DNA of 64,000 bases from Blakeslea trispora (Eukaryota > Mucoromycota > Mucoromycetes > Mucorales > Choanephoraceae): positions 62,001 to 126,000 of the forward strand of contig JAIWNE010000085.1 of NCBI GenBank assembly GCA_025331445.1, read 5' to 3'. The position numbers and the translations under genes are program-made. The number at the start of each line of letters is the position of its first letter. Position 1 is the first letter of the stretch. Under the pieces are notes generated by a model, which was given only the letters and a program-made list of their open reading frames with translations, was not told where the DNA came from and searched no databases. Shown here piece after piece: positions 58,725-64,000 of the stretch.

Positions 58725-61290
58725 AAGGAGTTCCTGCTTTAAGAGGCATATTAGAAAAGGACGACTTCATTTGCAAAACAGATTTAAAAGATGCCTACGT
58801 CGTAATTCCAATTCACCAACAGTCTCGTCAGTTTTTGACGCGTCACCATCAAAGAACTGTTCACCAGTACAAGACCTTGGTCTTTGACTCAGCGTGACCC
58901 CAAGGGTTTCCAGCAAACTCATGCGGTTCGCACTAGAAATTTTAAGAAAGGAAGGCGTTCGTATAGTATATTGCTTAGACGACATTTGTCTACTAAAAAA
59001 AGCCAAAAAAAGTTCTCGAGTTAACAAAGAGAGTAATATTAACTCAGAAGCATTACATTTCTCCATAAATAAAGTAAAAATGGTTTCACACCTTTATGAA
59101 CTCAAGATTTCCAAGGATTCAATTCAACACAAAGAGGGTTTTTATCAGAGTTCGTCAAGCCAAGATACAAAAGGTCATTCACCAAATCAAACAGAGCTTG
59201 AGACCAGACCACCAATACAGCTGTCGTTGGTTTGCAGGACTTTTGGGAGAAATAACTTCTGTAATTCCAGCAATAGGAGAAGCGCTTTTTCACATTCTCT
59301 ATCTACAGAGAGACCTCTCTCACAGCTTGGGTCTTCACCATCAATATTGGAACGGAAGATTCCACTTGAGTCTTCCAGCTAATACATAACTACAACGGTG
59401 GCTGACATTTGCACTGAAAAAGAATTGTCTCCTTATCCGAACTCTACCATTGACACATTCAAGCCTAACGATACACACGGATTCATCCGGCACGGGTTGG
59501 TGAGTGTCGTCAAAAGACATGAAGATACTCAGTTTCTCGACCAAGAAAGAAAAGCTAACATCTATAAATGCCTGAAAGCTACAAGCAATTTATTTCGCTT
59601 TAAAGCTTCATGCCAAGAAATTTTAAGGAAAAACGACAGAAGTATTTCCAGACAACAAGATGGCGTTAAGATATACCACCAAGTTAGGAAGAATTTCTTT
59701 GTCTTTGTTTTAAAAGCTATCCGTGATGATACAAGATCTTTTCAACGCTTACAAGTTGAAACCTACGAATCACCACATCCCAGAATTGAAGAATGTAACG
59801 GCCTACTAATTGAGCAAAGTACAGAAAAAGCTCCTTTACGATGCAGTCTTATTGCAGAAGACAATTCAGCTGATCCAACGAACTTGGGGTTCTCTGACGA
59901 CGAATGCGTTTGCATCACGGCAAACTAAAAAGCTGCTAATGGTTTGGAGCTTGAGGCGGGATCCAGATGTCCAAACGACGGATGCTATTCACCAATAATG
60001 GCTTTTATCTATTTTTACCGTGAAAGCTAGTTCCAAGAGTTCTACAGAAGTTGAAACGAGAGATAATCCAATCTGCAGTGCTGATGTTCTCTTAATGGTC
60101 AACGCAGCACTGGTTTATCATGTTGCTCCAGATGGAATAGCTGTCCTCTCTTTTAATGTTCATATGGAAAAGAAACGAATAATTGCTTAGAGATTGTTCT
60201 GAAAAAACGCATTTTTGAGGAATCAACCAGCTTATTAGAGAAAAGTCAGCGAAACAAAACCTGTAAATATTATGTTTTGAAATGAAAAAATGGACTACCT
60301 GGTGTAACGAACAAGTTTCCTAGGTTAACCCAACAGCCTACGGTCCTTTAGCCGTCCTCAAATTTCTTACTGTCAACAATACATAAGCTTGTTTCACTCT
60401 GAATGAATACCGCTCCTCGAATGCATCAGCTTTTCGAATCTTGACCCCCTGAAAAACGCCTATTGCTAAAGTCAATTTCTTTCGGTCAAAGAAACACCAA
60501 GAAGTCAAGATTTCTACTACCTCCCGACTACAGACATGGGATATAGATGTTATTGTGTCATACATCTTGGATCATTATTTTACTATTTAAGACATTTTCT
60601 TGTATGGCTTGCAACAAAAAACTCTTCTCCTTTTTTGCCTCTCAACCATAGTCCGTTCTTGATTAGACATAGACCGCCTTTGGTTTAGGGATGTCTTCTT
60701 CGATTTGTCTCAAGCAAATCCTACATCCCTCACTCTTCATTTCTGTGAAGGAAAAAAAGTCCAAGTCAAGACTGTTCAATTAGACTCCAACTGAAGTTGA
60801 AGAACTCTGTCCTGTACAAACTGCCTACCAATTCACCGAAAAATCTCCTTCTCTTCAGATTTCTTTACCTCTTGATCACAATTACTTCCTTGACTACAAC
60901 GAAGAATCTGACAAGATCAATTTCATACGTCCATCAACTCTCTAAACGTGAATAAGAACTTCAATGAAGAGGGCTGGTATAGATACGGAGGTCTAAAAAC
61001 CACATTCGTTTCATTCAGCCTCAAGTACAAAAGCAGTTGAACAAGGGTTCTTCATGGAAGAAGCGAAGTAGCATGCAAACTGAAGTATTCACTCAAACAC
61101 CTGTAAAAAGCACTATTAAAAACCTCTTACTTAACAAGACACAAGTACTCAAGTAGCCAATTCAATTTATTCAACAGAAAACCGCATCACATTGGAGGTC
61201 GGAGTCGAGCCAACAAGAATTGTTTTAGAAGCGACAAACAATACCAAAGTTGATGAGACAAAGACTAAAAGTATGATGCGCGCCCGCTCC
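58725..61290 (+). pseudogene. DIRS-like retrotransposon remnant: reverse transcriptase, RNase H and tyrosine recombinase
   Basis: The RT starts as DDFICKTDLKDAYVVIPIHQ, then SKLMRFALEILRKEGVRIVY and LDDICLL. The connection region (RWFAGLLGEITSVIPAIGEA) and an RNase H-like part (SLTIHTDSSGTGW) follow, then FQLIQRTWGSLT-type sequence ending near 60190. From about 60500 a tyrosine-recombinase-like part reads SLTLHFCEGKKVQVKT, LCPVQTAYQFTEKS, KPHSFHSASSTKAVEQG and TLEVGVEPTRIVLEATNN in shifting frames. Many stops and frameshifts are present. The HxxR box reads HSFHS, so its Arg is lost. The order RT-RNase H-YR is the DIRS arrangement. The split direct repeats of DIRS were not found. Confidence 0.72.
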
Positions 61291-61510
61291 TCTTCTTTTT
61301 GGTCTCGTCTTTTCTCGTGACTTCTTATGATTCTCAGGTCTTATCATTCCTTCCCCTAAAATATATTAAGTGGATTACCTATGATGTTTAGTACGGAAGA
61401 TATGAAGGAAAAGGGATGGTTTATTTCCTGACGTATTTATATGAAACCAAAGTGTAACTCAGAGAGCATGTACCATGTTTTTAGTCTCCGTCTAATCAAC
61501 TTTGGTGTTT

Positions 61511-61866
61511 TTATTATTTTTTTAAAATCGACAAAATTTGGCGTAAATTGTGTTGGCCTAAACTGTGTAGGGGTAAATCTAATTTTTAAAAATTAATTTT
61601 TTATTTTTGTTTTTGTTTTTGTTTTTGTTTTTTCATTCATCTTGGGTTCATAATGTAAACTACTCCAAATTGAATGAAACTTGTATGAAAAGATAGCGCT
61701 ATTTTTGCCTTACTATTTGGTTATTTTATCTTTGATTTTTGATCAAGATCAAGTGAAAATAAAAATAAAAATAAAAAATTAATTCTTGAAATTTAAATTT
61801 ACCCCTACACAGTTTAGGCCAACACAATTTACGCCAAATTTTGTCGATTTTAAAAAAAAAAATAAC
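61511..61866. mobile_element. Foldback (MITE-like) element with about 100-bp inverted arms
   Basis: The left arm AAAATCGACAAAATTTGGCG, then TAAATTGTGTTGGCC and TAAACTGTGTAGGGGTAAAT, is mirrored at 61800-61855. The inner arm carries (TTTTTG)n against (AAATAA)n. The core between is about 130 bases and non-coding. Confidence 0.88.
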
Positions 61867-62115
61867 ATAGTTTAAAAAATTCAGAAAAAAAATACTGGCA
61901 GGGGTGCAAAAAAGAAAACATCATTTAGGCTTGTTTTGAGAACATCGCTTGTTAAGAAACAGAAGAGACGCAAACAAATGCTTCTTTTAGGAGCATCTTT
62001 GGATGGGGGGGATTAAGTACCGATAGTATGCGGTTATATGAAGGCCTCCTCTTTTCGAAACGTCAATGAAAGAGGTCGTTTTCTCATGCCGATTGGAATT
62101 TAGGTTTGTCTTTCT
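61867..62115. other. Short gap
   Basis: About 250 AT-rich bases without a supportable feature. Confidence 0.4.
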
Positions 62116-62364
62116 TTGAAAAGATCTATTCTAAAATGTTGCTTCTCTTTTCTAGTATCACTCTATGAATTAGGCCTCCTTATGATTATCCTTATCAATC
62201 AGCTCATCCCTCAACCGACTATAAGTTTTGTCTTACTATCAGTTTACCAGTTGGTCTGTTGCTTCATCTATCAACTGGGTCATTTACCTGTTCTTTTAGC
62301 ACTCGATTATACAATCTATCTTGTTGTCTATCATCTAAATTCACAAACTATTTACCAAGCTCTC

Positions 62365-62404
62365 TATCTTGCTGTCTATCTTGCTGTCTATCTTGCTGTC
62401 TATC
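62365..62404. repeat. Dodecanucleotide repeat TATCTTGCTGTC
   Basis: Just over three perfect copies sit inside a longer TATC/TGTC-biased stretch (about 62240-62580). That stretch gives a 155-residue ORF of biased composition, which I take as by-product rather than gene. Confidence 0.8.
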
Positions 62405-62583
62405 ATACAGTTTCCAAGTTAGCTTGTCGTTTGTTTCATCAATCTGTTCATCTACCACTCTATTCTGAAGTCTATTTAACTATCTATCCTATGATCTGTC
62501 AAATGGACTATCATTTAGTGTATCTGTTAGTCTGTCAAATGCTCTGTCAGTTATACTATTCACTGGTCTGTGACACAACATGA

Positions 62584-63079
62584 TGTGTGAATTGTAGTCT
62601 AGACTTTAACTTGAAATTATCATTGAATTATCTTATAAAACCATGCATCTTATAACACTCTTTGGATTTTTAATGATAAAGCGGTGTTTAAATGGTGGAA
62701 ATTTTGAAAAGAAAAATCAAGGCTTATAAAGCTCAAGACTGGAGGCACTGTAAAACAGATGTTTTTACGTCCCCCCCCTCCCATATAAATCAAGTATGTA
62801 TGGGTCTATAGAAATACTAAATAATATCATTAACTTGGGTCAACGAGCTTTTTTATCCTACACAACAAGTGAAGTTTTGATCTCATGTATTGCAAAGCCT
62901 TTTTTTTTTAGTCAAGTAAAATTTGATCATTGTTTAACATTATAGAACTTGGTTATTAAATAGTTCCTGACATCTAGAACCAATAAGAGAGTTAATTACA
63001 ACCCAAGTTAAGAAAAGAAAGTGATTCTTATCATCATGTACAAGGAGTGGGAATCACTATGCATTTGATATAGCAGTAG

Positions 63080-63112
<33 letters not shown>

Positions 63113-64000
63113 GATGAAAGAATAAAAATCAAGACAATGAAAATAAAGAACAATAGATCAAAGAAATCAAATGGGAGAATAAATTGTTCAATTTCCTTTT
63201 TTTGGGTTGTTATTCCATTGCTGTTTATGATTTTCATTGTCTCTGCTTTTAATCCAAAATAACTTATCAAGCCAATAATTATACGCTCTTGTAGAGTTCA
63301 CTTGTTTAGTCGATACAAAACACACACTTCTCTGACCCTTCATGTTTAAGCAAGACAGCAAAGCTTAGACTTCGTTGTAGCTTGTGTCTTTTAAACAAGT
63401 CGTCTGGCTTATTCAGTACTTGTGGTGCTGTTATTATGATAACAATCAATGCTACACACAATGTATCTATACTGAGTGAACTAGGTAATGTGATAGCTCA
63501 TACTGATGGATGGTAAGAAGCCACTACTCTGATACAAAAAGTACTATACTTAGTTTGCTATACAGTCTTCTTGATTAATTCTTTATTTCATTCTCTTGAT
63601 ACATCCAACAAGAGTCATACGATAGCTAAGGTACTTGTTCATTTTGAATCCGATGCTTACATTATCATTCTTTGACTAAAAGTCTCAATATCTTATCACA
63701 CGATGTATATCCACCAGTCAGGGATGTCTAGACAGCTAGAGTGTTTTTTACTCATTATCAGACATGACCAAATACTCCTTAGTCAGTCTTCAGCTGGATT
63801 GCCAATGATCCAATACTTACTGTCAATTCTTTTTATCTCTCTATCTGCTTTTCTTGTAAAAGCATCAACATACAATGGCTTGTCCTGATTATCATTCAAC
63901 TTCCCTGTCTCTCATTTATTTTTCCACCTCTGCCTTTTCCTGTCGTTTGTCTTTTTTTACTTGTTGTCACAGTCAGTGCATTTTAGCAAATTGTTTATTG
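62584..64000. other. Right-edge AT-rich sequence without genes
   Basis: Apart from the (GT)n microsatellite I see no coding exon, RNA or element here. Short ORFs near 63703 lack any support. Confidence 0.45.
63081..63111. repeat. (GT)n microsatellite
   Basis: About 15 uninterrupted GT/TG dinucleotides. Confidence 0.95.

Noticed and set aside
62116..62583. 155-residue hydrophobic ORF as a membrane protein
   Set aside because: The translation is a by-product of TATC/TGTC-biased repeats (AVYLAVYLAVY) with no start context, domain or intron.

Overview
The window is AT-rich nuclear DNA of a fungus, most likely an early-diverging filamentous fungus of the Mucoromycota (Mucorales type). The basis is short GT-AG introns (about 40-80 nt) in compact genes, fungal families (TORC2 Rictor/Ste16, Mpo1-like DUF962, DUF3712 vacuolar-type protein), and a mobile-element mix typical of that group: Tc1/mariner, Helitron, Crypton, non-LTR LINE and DIRS elements. 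I cannot name the species.

Host genes lie mainly in the left half. A Rictor/Ste16 gene (minus strand, 3' end outside the window, 1-2519) and an Mpo1-like gene (2939-3779) are followed by a Smr/DUF1771 gene (4633-5486) that carries both an N-myristoylation-type start and a CVIM farnesylation box, and a Mid2/Wsc-like sensor-type membrane protein (5810-7144). Further on come a coiled-coil single-span membrane protein (25997-28307), a tRNA-Glu(UUC) (29076-29147) and a DUF3712 membrane protein (30365-33075). I rebuilt exon structures by hand from splice signals and reading phase; all phases close.

From 8.2 to 25.5 kb is a transposon graveyard: two inverted, near-identical copies of a broken Tc1/mariner element, a second Tc1 element beside a SWIM zinc-finger (MULE-like) fragment, a roughly 2.4-kb unit with inverted ends around an intact four-exon ORF with a PD-(D/E)XK nuclease-like motif, and a broken Helitron whose CTAG end abuts a broken Crypton-like tyrosine recombinase. 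From 33.5 to 39.3 kb sits a complete-length LINE with a 13-bp target duplication, an intact ORF1 and a broken ORF2. From 40.8 to 45.6 kb are further transposase remnants, including a Tc1 element nested in an unidentified coding remnant.

From 45643 to 55702 there are four head-to-tail copies of a roughly 2518-bp macrosatellite, apparently identical except for homopolymer lengths. Each unit holds many internal short tandem repeats and a roughly 1-kb module with inverted ends. To its right are a DIRS-like RT/RNase H/tyrosine recombinase remnant (58.7-61.3 kb) and two foldback (MITE-like) elements. The last 2 kb shows only low-complexity sequence. The most unusual items are the dual-lipidation Smr protein, the inverted-repeat-bounded nuclease-like unit and the macrosatellite.
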